Part shown: positions 8,601 through 17,200 of the stretch, piece after piece
How positions within the stretch are numbered: the stretch's first letter is position 1
Layout of the letters: each line of letters starts with the position of its first letter
From: JAZSNL01 sp045536365
GTDB lineage: Bacteria > Bacillota_I > Bacilli_A > ML615J-28 > CAG-313
NCBI GenBank assembly: GCA_045536365.1
Contig: JAZSNL010000018.1
Coordinates: forward strand, 1 to 64,000
Direction of reading: 5' to 3'
Length of the DNA stretch: 64,000 nt
The notes under the pieces: generated by a model
What the model saw: only the letters and a program-made list of their open reading frames with translations
What the model was told of the DNA's origin: nothing
Database searches by the model: none
Program-made: the position numbers and the translations under genes

Positions 8601-10502
8601 TTATTTGGAAATAATGAATCAGTAAAAAAAATAGTTATTCCATTTGGTATTACCAAAATACCAATGCAGATGTGTTTTGGTTGTATAAATTTAGAAGAGT
8701 TTATTTTTAATAATTTAATAAGTGATATAGAATACGGAGCCTTTTATAAATGCATTAATTTAAAATCTATTGAAATACCTAGTAGTGTTGAAAATATAGG
8801 TCCTTCAATATTAGAAGGGTGTAATAACTTAGAAAAATTAACTATTCCTTTTATAGGCAAATCTAGAAGCGATAGCTCCTATGAAACAGGAAATTTGAAA
8901 TATCTATTTAAAAGTCATGATAGTAGTTATCCTGCAAATTTAATGGAAATAAATATAACTGATGCTTTAGAAATACCAGGGTATGCTTTTAAAAATTTAT
9001 CGAGCCTTAAAAAAATTTGTTTATCAGAAAATATTACTTATATAGGTTCTGAAGCATTTTTAGGATGTACAAATTTAATAGAAATAAATATTCCTAATAG
9101 TGTTAAGAAAATTAGAGACTATGCTTTTTTTAATTGCACTGGATTAGAAGAGATTAAGATTTCGGAACAAATCACTAGCATTTATGAATATGCTTTTAGC
9201 GGGTGCATAAATTTACGAAATGTTGAAATAAAAAGTGACAAGATTTCTATGGGTTATGGAGTATTTAGTGGTTGTGAGTTGGATACATTAATTTCTCCAT
9301 ATCCTAGTGTAATTAGGTCTTCAAGTTCATCGTTTAACGTGTTTGGACATACATATATTAAAGAATATATTATAAACGGCACAGCTCCTATAGAAGTTGT
9401 TGAACTTAATTCTTTACCAAAAGTTGATAGTATATACGTTAGCGATACTATAGAAAAAATATCATCTGGTGCTTTTTGTATTAGTTCGCTTCAAAAATTA
9501 AGTTTACCAAATTTAGAATGTATAGAAGGCGATTTAATATTAAATAATAATATTATTCTTGAAATTAGGAACCTAGAAACATTATCAAAAGATACTTTAA
9601 TTAAAGCTGGGAAAAATATTTTTAAGTTAATCTTACCACAAAATTTAACTTATATTGAAAACGATTCATTCAATGGATGGACTAATTTGCAAGAAATATC
9701 ATTGGATAATGAATATTACAAAACTATTGATGGTGTTTTATATTCTGCCGATTATGAAACTATTATTAGATATCCAATAGCTCATACTTTGGAAAAATAT
9801 GAAATTTATTCTTCAACTAAAATAATTAATGAAAATTGTTTTAATAATTGTAAAAATTTAAAGGAATTAATTATTTCAGATAATGTTACCAATGTTGGAG
9901 CAAATTCGTTAAATAATTTAATATCTCTTTCTAAATTAACTATTGGAAAAAGTGTTGAAGAATTGGATTATAAATTATTTCAAGGTACTTATAATATTGA
10001 TGATTTAATAGTTGTTGAGAATAATAATAACTATGATAGTAGAAATAACTGTAATGCAATTGTTGAGACATTAACAAATAAAGTTATTTATGGAACAAAA
10101 AATACTATTATTCCTGATTCAATTGAAGTTATAGCCCAATATGCCTTTTATAATAATACAAACTTAAAAAATATAGTTATTCCTCAAAATGTTGTTACTA
10201 TAGAAAAATGTGCTTTTTGGATGTGTTCTAGTCTAGAAAATGTATATTTAGAAAACGGAGTGGAATCGATTATGTATTTTGCTTTTGCTGATTGTAAATC
10301 ATTAAAATCAATTTTTATTCCTAATAGTGTTATTTATATGGGAAATAATGTATTTTATAGACCTAATGAAGATTTGACGATCAAATGTGAAGTTTCTTAT
10401 TCTGTTACAAACAATTGGGATTCAGATTGGAATTGGGGAGGTCATCATAATTTAAATGGTTCTAAAAAGAAGATTGTTACTTATTACGAACAGAATAGAT
10501 AA
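5634..10502 (+). CDS. Giant J-domain / coiled-coil / InlB-repeat / LRR membrane protein
   Basis: 1622 residues. In order: a DnaJ-like J-domain with the HPD motif (residues 40-42); a highly charged Arg/Glu/Lys coiled coil (about 95-160); a basic stretch and one membrane helix (about 219-245); a short TPR-like segment (about 250-310); about nine Listeria-Bacteroides (InlB B-type) repeats of about 70 residues (about 312-945), each with a GGT/NGG start and a GY.F.GW core; then BspA-type LRR_5 repeats to the end (about 946-1622). There is no signal peptide, so the J-domain should stay inside and the repeats outside (type II topology). The start has an AGAGGAGA site about 10 bp upstream. It is probably a surface adhesin or a scaffold joining a cytoplasmic Hsp70 contact to the exterior. 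The domain order is unusual; function inferred. Confidence 0.85.
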   Translation: MNDEYIQIISYLNIMELPLDAPINEDIVNKAYRKLVKIYHPDVANDRYKDGIKFIELKKARDYLLNNITYVNSVIRSGFSKSNQYSTSDYAYEKWKQEQEFQRRKKEEEEKRRREEESRRKTEEERRKREEEQKRKALEKEKILKEKKDIEIKLKELIRNIDKNLYRDKEYNNIIELINEFLIKLPYLTNYKKEYALLIEKIKKQRNKKFFEKIKLLKKISIICSSCITVLIIVTLIIKLLIIPHAKYMINLNKYNNAIEYIETKEYDKAKDLLNDLDTFENSSKLLDLLPIYEELDKNNYENAIRIILSKKSNIQIKYNVNGGTLSNECLETIGDIVIKEVKKNGYLLDKYVVENYEINIDENISVNITLKAIYITEKYSVSYIYDGSLLKENISSYDIESDTFVLNNPNKEGYEFVGWYNQYEENIDKIQKGSIGDLILKAKYVPISYDIMYDLDGGTTNSNNPSNYNIESETITLEYPTKSGYTFIGWNMNGSSEIIKDMLINKGSIGNINLTANWMPNEYRIIYNLNGGINNINNPAGYVKDNGDTVIYEPSKEGYTFIGWTSYNHSTPKKELYIENGTQGNLILTANYIPNEYKIKFDVNGGSNLISDELTVSFDSNYKLITPNRIGYEFMGWKYGDNDFNYEGKYTIDNDIVLVASWKPIVFNINYSLNGGVNNILNPNNYTIEEEIILNNPSKIGYTFIGWTSDIDDKPTYDYKILLGSYGDITIVANYTANTYKITYDVNTGDKLLCDIQEVLYDSNFNLTIPTKVGYSFDGWYLNDEKFEISKWNLLENIELKAKWTANVYQIEIIDENIGTFDVTYDSNYTLNNPLKDNYIFKGYYSEPYGKGTKYTDELGYSLNIFTDIANIKLYPYYQYKIDFVSNGGVFIESLTLDENINLSPNITTTKEERTFGGWYIDIDLITPLTKVIGNVTVYAKWEEETPTSLFKYEFGDNVKIFEYHGNMENIVIPSHVGGKIVSELASFLFGNNESVKKIVIPFGITKIPMQMCFGCINLEEFIFNNLISDIEYGAFYKCINLKSIEIPSSVENIGPSILEGCNNLEKLTIPFIGKSRSDSSYETGNLKYLFKSHDSSYPANLMEINITDALEIPGYAFKNLSSLKKICLSENITYIGSEAFLGCTNLIEINIPNSVKKIRDYAFFNCTGLEEIKISEQITSIYEYAFSGCINLRNVEIKSDKISMGYGVFSGCELDTLISPYPSVIRSSSSSFNVFGHTYIKEYIINGTAPIEVVELNSLPKVDSIYVSDTIEKISSGAFCISSLQKLSLPNLECIEGDLILNNNIILEIRNLETLSKDTLIKAGKNIFKLILPQNLTYIENDSFNGWTNLQEISLDNEYYKTIDGVLYSADYETIIRYPIAHTLEKYEIYSSTKIINENCFNNCKNLKELIISDNVTNVGANSLNNLISLSKLTIGKSVEELDYKLFQGTYNIDDLIVVENNNNYDSRNNCNAIVETLTNKVIYGTKNTIIPDSIEVIAQYAFYNNTNLKNIVIPQNVVTIEKCAFWMCSSLENVYLENGVESIMYFAFADCKSLKSIFIPNSVIYMGNNVFYRPNEDLTIKCEVSYSVTNNWDSDWNWGGHHNLNGSKKKIVTYYEQNR

Positions 10503-10612
10503 ATCATTAAAAGTCATTTAAGCTATTTACGTGAGTCTTTAGATTTATAAGTATCATTTAATTTTATACATGAATATAATTTGTTGTTTTAAATTTTTCG
10601 AGGTGATATGTA

Positions 10613-11398
10613 ATGAATATTAGTGAATCAGTAAATTATATATTAAAATCTTATGAAAATGAATACAAAAATTTAGAAGAAGCAAAAATTGAAATCGATA
10701 TTTGTGGTTATAAATATTGTTATGATGCCATGTCATTAGGTCAATATTATTCATGTTTACCGAGTCAATTAAGAAATGATTTGTATAGTGAATTAAAATT
10801 AAAAATAAAATTAAGCTATGAACAAGAAAAAGAAAGAAAAGAAAGATATGCTATAATGATGCTATCCTTATTTAAGGACCACCTAAAACAATTTAAAATA
10901 AATAAATTAAAACGTCCAGATTTTATTTTAGAAAACGGACAAACAAAAATTGGAATTGAGGTAACAGAGTTATGCATAGAAAGTGTTAAAGTTATTGGTA
11001 AAATTGCTAAGGAGTTTTTTAACCAAAAAAAACCTGTTGAACAATTAAGAGATAATGCAATTAGAAAACATGGTAAAAAAGCAGAGACATTTATATATTC
11101 TAGTGTTTTAGATCACAATTATGTTGAGACAAACACATATGATGTTTTCAAAGTTAAAAAGAAGTTTGCTGAGAACATCATAAAGAAATTTCAGAAATAT
11201 GAAGAAGAAGCAATAAAATATAATGAAATGATTATTTTATGTGTTCATGAAGAAAATATAATTACTGACGATAAGGCTGCAAAGGAAGTGCTTAATTTAA
11301 TTGATTATTTTCCTAAAAATAAAATAACTGTCGTAATTATATATATTAATGAAAATAACGAAATAAGCATGTATGAAGAAGAATTTTGTGAAAAATAG
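10613..11398 (+). CDS. Uncharacterised protein, possible PD-(D/E)XK-like nuclease fold
   Basis: A 261-residue soluble protein without a signal peptide or membrane helices. The middle has RPDFIL (Asp103), a short turn, then IGIEVTEL (Glu116), which resembles the D-(x)n-E-x-K core of restriction-like nucleases with Thr in place of the final Lys. Helical, Lys/Glu-rich sequence surrounds it. It follows the giant J-domain gene after 110 bp and has a GAGGTGAT ribosome-binding site. It is the last gene before the right 43-bp repeat. The nuclease call is tentative, because the third catalytic residue is not evident. Confidence 0.45.
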   Translation: MNISESVNYILKSYENEYKNLEEAKIEIDICGYKYCYDAMSLGQYYSCLPSQLRNDLYSELKLKIKLSYEQEKERKERYAIMMLSLFKDHLKQFKINKLKRPDFILENGQTKIGIEVTELCIESVKVIGKIAKEFFNQKKPVEQLRDNAIRKHGKKAETFIYSSVLDHNYVETNTYDVFKVKKKFAENIIKKFQKYEEEAIKYNEMIILCVHEENIITDDKAAKEVLNLIDYFPKNKITVVIIYINENNEISMYEEEFCEK

Positions 11399-11505
11399 AA
11401 CTTTTTATGATTTGTTTAGAAATACCAAATAGTGAAATTTTACCTATCTCAATATGTTAATTAGTTATATTTGATTGTTATAGTTTAAAGATAATAAAAA
11501 AATAT

Positions 11506-11540
11506 AGGAACCATAGCTAATTTGGCTGGTTCCTTTTTTT
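11506..11540 (+). terminator. Terminator after the 10613-11398 gene
   Basis: AGGAACC (11506-11512) pairs with GGTTCCT (11528-11534), with an inner AGC/GCT pairing, followed by a T-run. It lies in the 330-bp gap 11399-11730, which otherwise holds the tandem 30-bp units, the 43-bp repeat and the promoter region of the next gene. Confidence 0.8.
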
Positions 11541-11552
11541 AACTTATGCTGT

Positions 11553-11612
11553 ATGAAACATTTTGTAGTGTAAAAGCATTAAATGAAACATTTCGTAGTA
11601 AAGACACATTGG
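11553..11612 (+). repeat. Two tandem 30-bp units abutting the 43-bp repeat
   Basis: Units starting at 11553 and 11583 share ATGAAACATTT, one variable base, then GTAGT, and both end in a CATT. The second unit runs directly into the right copy of the 43-bp repeat. They may be recombinase-arm-like sites or simply decayed repeats. Confidence 0.55.
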
Positions 11613-11649
11613 AAATTTAAGTCTTCGAAAGAAGGCTTTTTTATTTTTA
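11607..11649 (+). repeat. 43-bp direct repeat, copy 2
   Basis: Matches 4515-4557 with a single base difference in the hairpin loop. It still forms the same terminator stem (AAGTCTTC/GAAGGCTT plus T-run) although no tRNA precedes it. The most economical reading is that it is the original tRNA-Glu terminator or attachment copy displaced by an insertion, or a segmental duplication. Confidence 0.85.
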
Positions 11650-11730
11650 ACATTCATAGTATTTTTTCAAAAATAAAAAAGATAATGTGATATAATAATA
11701 AAGAACTATAATCCAGAAAGTTGTGATACT

Positions 11731-12441
11731 ATGAAAACATATATTACAAAACATTATATTTTTACATATAAAGAAAACACATTAATTTCAAATGATATTG
11801 AATTAATTGCAGAAGAACAAGAAAGTTGCTTTAATAAAATATGTAGTGTTTTAAAAGTTGAATATCCTGAAAAGATTAGATATTATTTATTAGATTCACC
11901 AGAAGAAGTAGGTAAAATATATGGTTGTGATGAACCTATAAATGGATTTGCAATATGGGGTGAAAATAAAATATATGCAGTATATAATGAAACAATAAAA
12001 TGTATAGGACCTCATGAAGATGCACACTTAATTTCATTTATTATAAATGCGCCTAAATCTTATTTTATTACAGAAGGCTTAGCCATGTATTTCGATGAAA
12101 CATGGTGGGGAGTAGATAATGATATTTGGAGTTCTTATTATAAAGAAACTAATAATGATTTATCTATTAGTAAATTATTGAATAATCAAGAATTTGATAA
12201 TTATAATTGTGAAATAACTTATCCTATAGCAGGCTCTTTTACAAAATATTTAATATTAACCTATGGCATTGATGCTTATCTTGAATTATATAGAGTAAAA
12301 GATGAACCTTCAGATAATGATTTTAAAAGAATATTTAACCTTACACTTCAAGAAATTGAAACATCTTTCTGGCAAAAAATCAGTAAAGTTAATTATAATT
12401 TAGAAACAATTAAACCATTATTAGATGAAATGAATTCTTAA
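11731..12441 (+). CDS. Gluzincin-type zinc metallopeptidase (peptidase MA-like)
   Basis: A 236-residue protein with the zinc-binding signature HEDAH (His95, Glu96, His99) and a downstream third-ligand candidate in ITEGLAMYF (Glu115), the HExxH plus E spacing of gluzincins such as the peptidase MA family. There is no signal peptide, so it is predicted to be cytoplasmic unless exported by another route. It is followed 19 bp later by a lipoprotein gene and then a small membrane protein gene, so the three are likely one transcript ending in the terminator near 13394. A TATAAT element lies about 35 bp before the start. Substrate unknown. Confidence 0.75.
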   Translation: MKTYITKHYIFTYKENTLISNDIELIAEEQESCFNKICSVLKVEYPEKIRYYLLDSPEEVGKIYGCDEPINGFAIWGENKIYAVYNETIKCIGPHEDAHLISFIINAPKSYFITEGLAMYFDETWWGVDNDIWSSYYKETNNDLSISKLLNNQEFDNYNCEITYPIAGSFTKYLILTYGIDAYLELYRVKDEPSDNDFKRIFNLTLQEIETSFWQKISKVNYNLETIKPLLDEMNS

Positions 12442-12460
12442 AAAAGAAAGAAGGATCAAA

Positions 12461-13108
12461 ATGAAAAAATATTTTTTATTATTAACAATATTAATATTGG
12501 CCATTTTCTTTACATCATGTAATAAAAACACCTATAGTAAAAACATCTGGTTTTCTAATGAAAGATTAGCTGAATTAGAAATAACTGATTTACCTAGTCC
12601 TACTTGTGGTGATTATTACCATAATGGTAAAACATGGGTTTATTTTAATACAAAAAAAGATGAACTTAAAGATTATGCAGAAGAGGTATTTGAATATTTA
12701 AAAACAAAAAACTTTAAATACTTAGGAACAAGAGGAACAATAAAATCTTCTCTTGCTGGAGCATTTACTAGCTATCATTTTAAAGAAATAGAAACGTTTG
12801 AAGATTGTTATACACAAACATATAGTAAAGACTATATCTTTGTTTATTCTAATGGTATTGTAGATGAATCAGGTCATATGATATTTAATGAAATAATTGT
12901 TGCTGACTTTGATAAAAATACAATAAAAGTAGAAGAATCAGATGTTTATTATAATTCAAAAATTCAAGTAGAATATGATGCCCATTATTATTTTGAATCT
13001 TGTGAAGAACCATTTCATGTTTGGGAAGAAAAAACATATGATTTAGCTAGTGGTATTTATATAAGATGCTCTGTATGTGGTAAAATGGAAAGAATAGAGG
13101 AAAAATAA
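12461..13108 (+). CDS. Predicted lipoprotein
   Basis: 215 residues beginning with a Lys-Lys N-terminus, a hydrophobic stretch and the lipobox FTSC, so Cys20 would be the lipidated residue after signal peptidase II cleavage, giving an outer-face membrane-anchored protein. A C-terminal CSVCGK motif (about residues 205-210) with nearby Cys suggests a small metal- or disulfide-bound knob. The fold is not recognised. It lies between the metallopeptidase and a two-helix membrane protein gene with minimal spacing, so co-expression is likely. The ribosome-binding site is AAGAAGGA. Confidence 0.75.
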   Translation: MKKYFLLLTILILAIFFTSCNKNTYSKNIWFSNERLAELEITDLPSPTCGDYYHNGKTWVYFNTKKDELKDYAEEVFEYLKTKNFKYLGTRGTIKSSLAGAFTSYHFKEIETFEDCYTQTYSKDYIFVYSNGIVDESGHMIFNEIIVADFDKNTIKVEESDVYYNSKIQVEYDAHYYFESCEEPFHVWEEKTYDLASGIYIRCSVCGKMERIEEK

Positions 13109-13109
13109 C

Positions 13110-13349
13110 ATGCATAAAAAGTTTTTAAAATTATCATTAATTTGTTTTATAATTTCTGTTGTTGTATTAATAATTTCATATTTCTTCTTTCATTATGTTA
13201 CTGATGAAGGAATAACATTAATAAAACAAGAAGAAGCAGGTAAACCTTTTGTTACTAATTTAATAGGTAACTTTGGTATATTGTTTTTATTTAGTAGTGT
13301 AATGTCATTATTGATATCAATAGTTTTTAATGATAAAAATAATAATTAA
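13110..13349 (+). CDS. Small two-helix membrane protein
   Basis: 79 residues with two hydrophobic helices (about 8-28 and 50-70) separated by a short charged loop. It starts 1 bp after the stop of the upstream lipoprotein gene, with GAGG 9 bp upstream of the ATG, so it is the third gene of the 11731-13349 operon. No recognised family. Confidence 0.6.
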   Translation: MHKKFLKLSLICFIISVVVLIISYFFFHYVTDEGITLIKQEEAGKPFVTNLIGNFGILFLFSSVMSLLISIVFNDKNNN

Positions 13350-13393
13350 ATTACAAATTTAATTTTTATAGTATAATATAATTGAGTTACCCT

Positions 13394-13426
13394 AAGGATT
13401 TATCTAAGTGATAAATCCTTTTTTTA
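13394..13426 (+). terminator. Terminator of the metallopeptidase-lipoprotein operon
   Basis: AAGGATTTATC (13394-13404), loop TAAGT, GATAAATCCTT (13410-13420) and a T-run: an 11-bp perfect stem. Confidence 0.88.
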
Positions 13427-13438
13427 TTTAGAAGAATA

Positions 13439-13470
13439 TAAAAACACATTAGGCAACTAATGTGTTTTTA
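13439..13470. terminator. Second hairpin, possibly bidirectional terminator
   Basis: AAACACATTAG, loop GCAA, CTAATGTGTTT, flanked by A- and T-runs. It separates the preceding operon from the TetR gene. Confidence 0.7.
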
Positions 13471-13501
13471 ATATATTATCTAATAAAAATTATGTAATTT
13501 A

Positions 13502-13530
13502 TTGCATAATATTAATTAGTATATTATAAT
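13502..13530 (+). promoter_or_regulatory. Promoter of the TetR-adhesin operon
   Basis: TTGCAT (-35, 13502-13507), 17-bp spacer, TATAAT (-10, 13525-13530). Confidence 0.78.
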
Positions 13531-13555
13531 ATACTTGAGTTATGAACTTGAGTAT
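13531..13555. promoter_or_regulatory. Imperfect 25-bp dyad, likely TetR operator
   Basis: ATACTTGAGTTATGAACTTGAGTAT is centred on position 13543, and 9 of its 12 base pairs are symmetric (outer ATACT/AGTAT, inner AGTT/AACT). It starts directly after the -10 box, over the likely transcription start, where an autoregulatory TetR repressor would bind. Binding is inferred. Confidence 0.6.
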
Positions 13556-13576
13556 ATAATTATATTGGAGGATAAA

Positions 13577-14254
13577 ATGTCTAGACCATTTAATCGAGAA
13601 AAGAGTAAAACAAGAACTCTTGTTTTACATTCTGCAACTAAATTATTTATTGAAAATGGATATACAAATACAAGAATAAAAGATATTGCAAATGATTCTG
13701 GTGTTGGGTATAACGAAATATTTAGAATGTTTACAGATAAAGATAATTTGCTTAGTCAACTTGTTGATCTTGTAATTGAACATCAGTTTGAAATGAGTAT
13801 GAAGTATTTATCTGGTATTAGTGATGATAAATTATTATTATATGTTTTTGAAAGTGTACTTCAATTATATATTTGTGAAATAAATGAAAATATTAGAGAA
13901 ATGTATGCGGTGAGTTATACATTACCTTCTACATCGCATAAAATTTATGCGTATATTACCGAAAAAATTGAAAGTGTTTTTAAAGAGTATTTACCAGAAT
14001 ATGAAACAAAAGATTTTTATGAATTAGAAATAGCTACAGCTGGTATTATGCGTGGATTTATTATTAATCCTTGTAATATGTATTTTACGATTGATCGTAA
14101 AGTGAATCGTTTTGTAAAAACGACTCTTAAAATATATGAAGTACCAAAAAAAAAAATTAATGAAATTATTAAAACAATGGAACAATTTAATATGCAGGAA
14201 TATGCAAAAGAAGTAATTTCTACTTTATATGAATATATTAGTATTAGAACTTAG
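13577..14254 (+). CDS. TetR/AcrR-family transcriptional regulator
   Basis: 225 residues. The N-terminal region (about 10-65) has the TetR helix-turn-helix pattern: FIENGYTNTRIKDIA, then SGVGYNEIFRMFTDKDNL. The all-helical C-terminal half would form the ligand/dimer domain. The ATG at 13577 is preferred over an in-frame start at 13535 because GGAGG lies 6 bp upstream and the longer form would cover the operator-like dyad. It precedes the large adhesin gene by 8 bp with GGAGG between, so it probably controls its own transcript including the adhesin. Confidence 0.88.
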   Translation: MSRPFNREKSKTRTLVLHSATKLFIENGYTNTRIKDIANDSGVGYNEIFRMFTDKDNLLSQLVDLVIEHQFEMSMKYLSGISDDKLLLYVFESVLQLYICEINENIREMYAVSYTLPSTSHKIYAYITEKIESVFKEYLPEYETKDFYELEIATAGIMRGFIINPCNMYFTIDRKVNRFVKTTLKIYEVPKKKINEIIKTMEQFNMQEYAKEVISTLYEYISIRT

Positions 14255-14262
14255 GAGGTATT

Positions 14263-17200
14263 ATGAAGAAGATTAGACTAATATTTATATTGACAGTTTT
14301 ATTTAGTTTTGTGTTTATTATTCAAAATAAATCATTTGTTCACGCAAATGATGAACATAGTCATATTTATGATAATGGAATTTGTACATGTGGTGAATAT
14401 GAAGAACCAGAATATCATCAACATCATAATACTGGATGGATTGTTGATAATGCGGGGAAATTATTATGGTTTGTAAACAAATATAATTCAGGTGAAACAA
14501 GTAAAAACTTATATATAAAAAGTGATATTACTTTACCAAGTGATTATAAATGGGTTCCGCTTGGAACAATAGAACATCCTTTTATTTATAGTGTTTATCC
14601 TGTTAATGATGTTGTATATAAGATTAATTTAGGTAATCAAGAAGTAAATACATCAAACTATGGTTTTATAGGTGTATTAGGTGATGATATTGGTGAAAAA
14701 TCAACAATTGAAAATATAGCTGTTTATGGTAATTTTACAATATCTGCTTCAGTAGATTCTGTTGGTAGTATTATAGGTAGGACTAAAAGCATAACTAAAG
14801 TTGAAAATGTTTCATCTTATGTTAATATGACTTTGTTAGAAAATGGAGTTGGTTCAACTAATATTGGTGGTATTGTTGGAAGTAGTGTAAGAGAACTTGA
14901 GTTAAATAAAACTGCAAACTTTGGAAATCTAAGCTTGAATGGCGCATATGAAGGAGTAGGCGGCATTGTTGGATCAATGAGTTTAGGTAGTGTTAATTCG
15001 GTTATTAACTATGGTAATATTGAAGCTAATACAGCAAAATATTTAGGCGGGTTAATTGGATCAATTAACTTTACTAATTTTAATGGTTTTAGTAATTCTG
15101 CTAATTTAGGAGAAATTAAAGGAAAATCATTTGATATTTCTGTTGAAAATAATAAATATACTTTAAATCCAGGTGATTTAGTAGGTTTCTTATATACTAG
15201 TAACACAAATCTTTTTAATAATAATTATTATATAAATGAACATGCTTATGGAGCTGTTATCAATAATACTTTAATGATTGATGCGGTTAAAACAAATGAA
15301 GAAGATGTTTCTTCCGGCAAACTTGCATATTTATTAAAAGAAGATTTTGGACAAAAACTAGAAGATGAAGAAAAAGAAGCTTATCCTATTTTAGGTAGTG
15401 ATTTAGTATATCAAGTATATAAGTGTGATAATGAAACTGTTTTTTATAGTAACATTAATCAAAATGAAGAACATGATATTAATTATTCAGCAAGTGAAAA
15501 TGCAATTCACGTAACTTGTTCAAATTGTGATTATCATGGTTTAATTGAACTTGTTTCAATAGATCCACTTTATTATGATAAAACAGTTAAGAAAGTTACA
15601 ATTCAAACAAATATAGAAGATTTAGATTTAAGTCAAATTGAGATTGAATATAATGCAGAACCAATTTTCCCAGGAACTTATACTGCATCTTTTACGTATC
15701 AAGGTTTAACTGCAAGTTTAGAATTTGAAATATTGAAAGGTATTCCTGATAAATCAATGTTAATTTATCATCCTTTAACAAATACTTTAGTATATGATGG
15801 TAATAAAAAAGAAGTTAATCTTTATTCTTCTAACGAACCAGGTCTAGGAGATATTAGTGTTAGTTTTACTATGAATAATAAAGAAGTTGATTTATGTAAT
15901 GCGGGGACATATGCAGTAAAAGTAGAGGTTTTAGAAGGAAAGTATTATCAAGCTCATGTTTTTGATATTTTAGAAGTATTTACAATGGTTAATATTGAAC
16001 CTAAAGAAATTACTTTAGAATGGACTAAGACTACATTATTCTATGAAGAAGGAAAAAATATTTATACACCAAGTTATGAATTAAAAGGTTTATGTTATCA
16101 AGATAAACCTATTATGCAGTTTTCACAAATTGGTACAGGTATTGGTACTTTTACAACAACTATTGAATCTAATGATAATAACTATAAACTTGTTGGTGAT
16201 AATTTAACAACTAGTTTTACAGTTAAGAAAATTTTAGTTGAAACACCGGTTATTAAACCTGCTTTATATAAAAGTGGAGTAACACAAACAGCTGATATTA
16301 CTGATACAGAATATTATACTGTTAAAGAAAATAAAGGTGGCTCTTCTGCAAGTAGATATCCTGTTGTTTTAGAATTAAAAGATCCTTCTAAATACACATG
16401 GGAAACAACTGATAGTTCTTCATTAACTGTATATTTCTTTATTCATTATTATGAATCAAATTGGACTACATATCCAACAATTAGTGATTGGACTTATGGT
16501 GAAGAACCTTTAAAACCTACTTATGAAGTAGATAATAGTTATTTAGATATAACAGTAATGTATCGAAAAATAGGTGGAGTTTATTCAAAAACATTTCCAA
16601 CAGAAGTAGGAGAATATGAAGTAATATTTATAAGCGAAAAAGAAGATAATAGAGCTTATCCATTAGATGATGTTGTTCTAAAATTTAATATCCTTAAAGC
16701 AAATCCTCTTTGTGGAATTGATTCAGTTTTCACTATTGATTATGGAACAAAACTATCAGATATTAATCTTTTAGGATTTGGTGATGGTAAATGGTCATTT
16801 ACATCAGATGAAAATAAAATCTATTCATCTGGTGAATATCAAATTGATTTATTATTTACACCAACAAATACTAAAAACTATAATACGATTACTAAAACAG
16901 TAACACTTATAGTAAATAAAATCCCTGTATTATTTGAAGCTCCTTTAAAAAATAATGGATTAGTATATAATAATACTTTCCAACCATTAGTAATTCCTGG
17001 TAATGTTATAGGTGGAGATTTATATTACAAAGTAAATGATGGTGAATGGTCAAAAGATATTCCTTTAAAAGAACAAGCTGGAAAATATGAAGTATTTTAT
17101 AAAGTTATTGGTAAAGAAAACTATCTTGATATAGAAGAACAAAGCTTTATAGTAGAAATTAAAAAAGTAAATTTAACAATTGAACCAAAAAACTATGAAA

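Noticed and set aside
4515..11649. Prophage or integrative conjugative element
   Set aside because: No integrase, capsid, terminase, relaxase or replication genes are visible; only the repeats suggest insertion.
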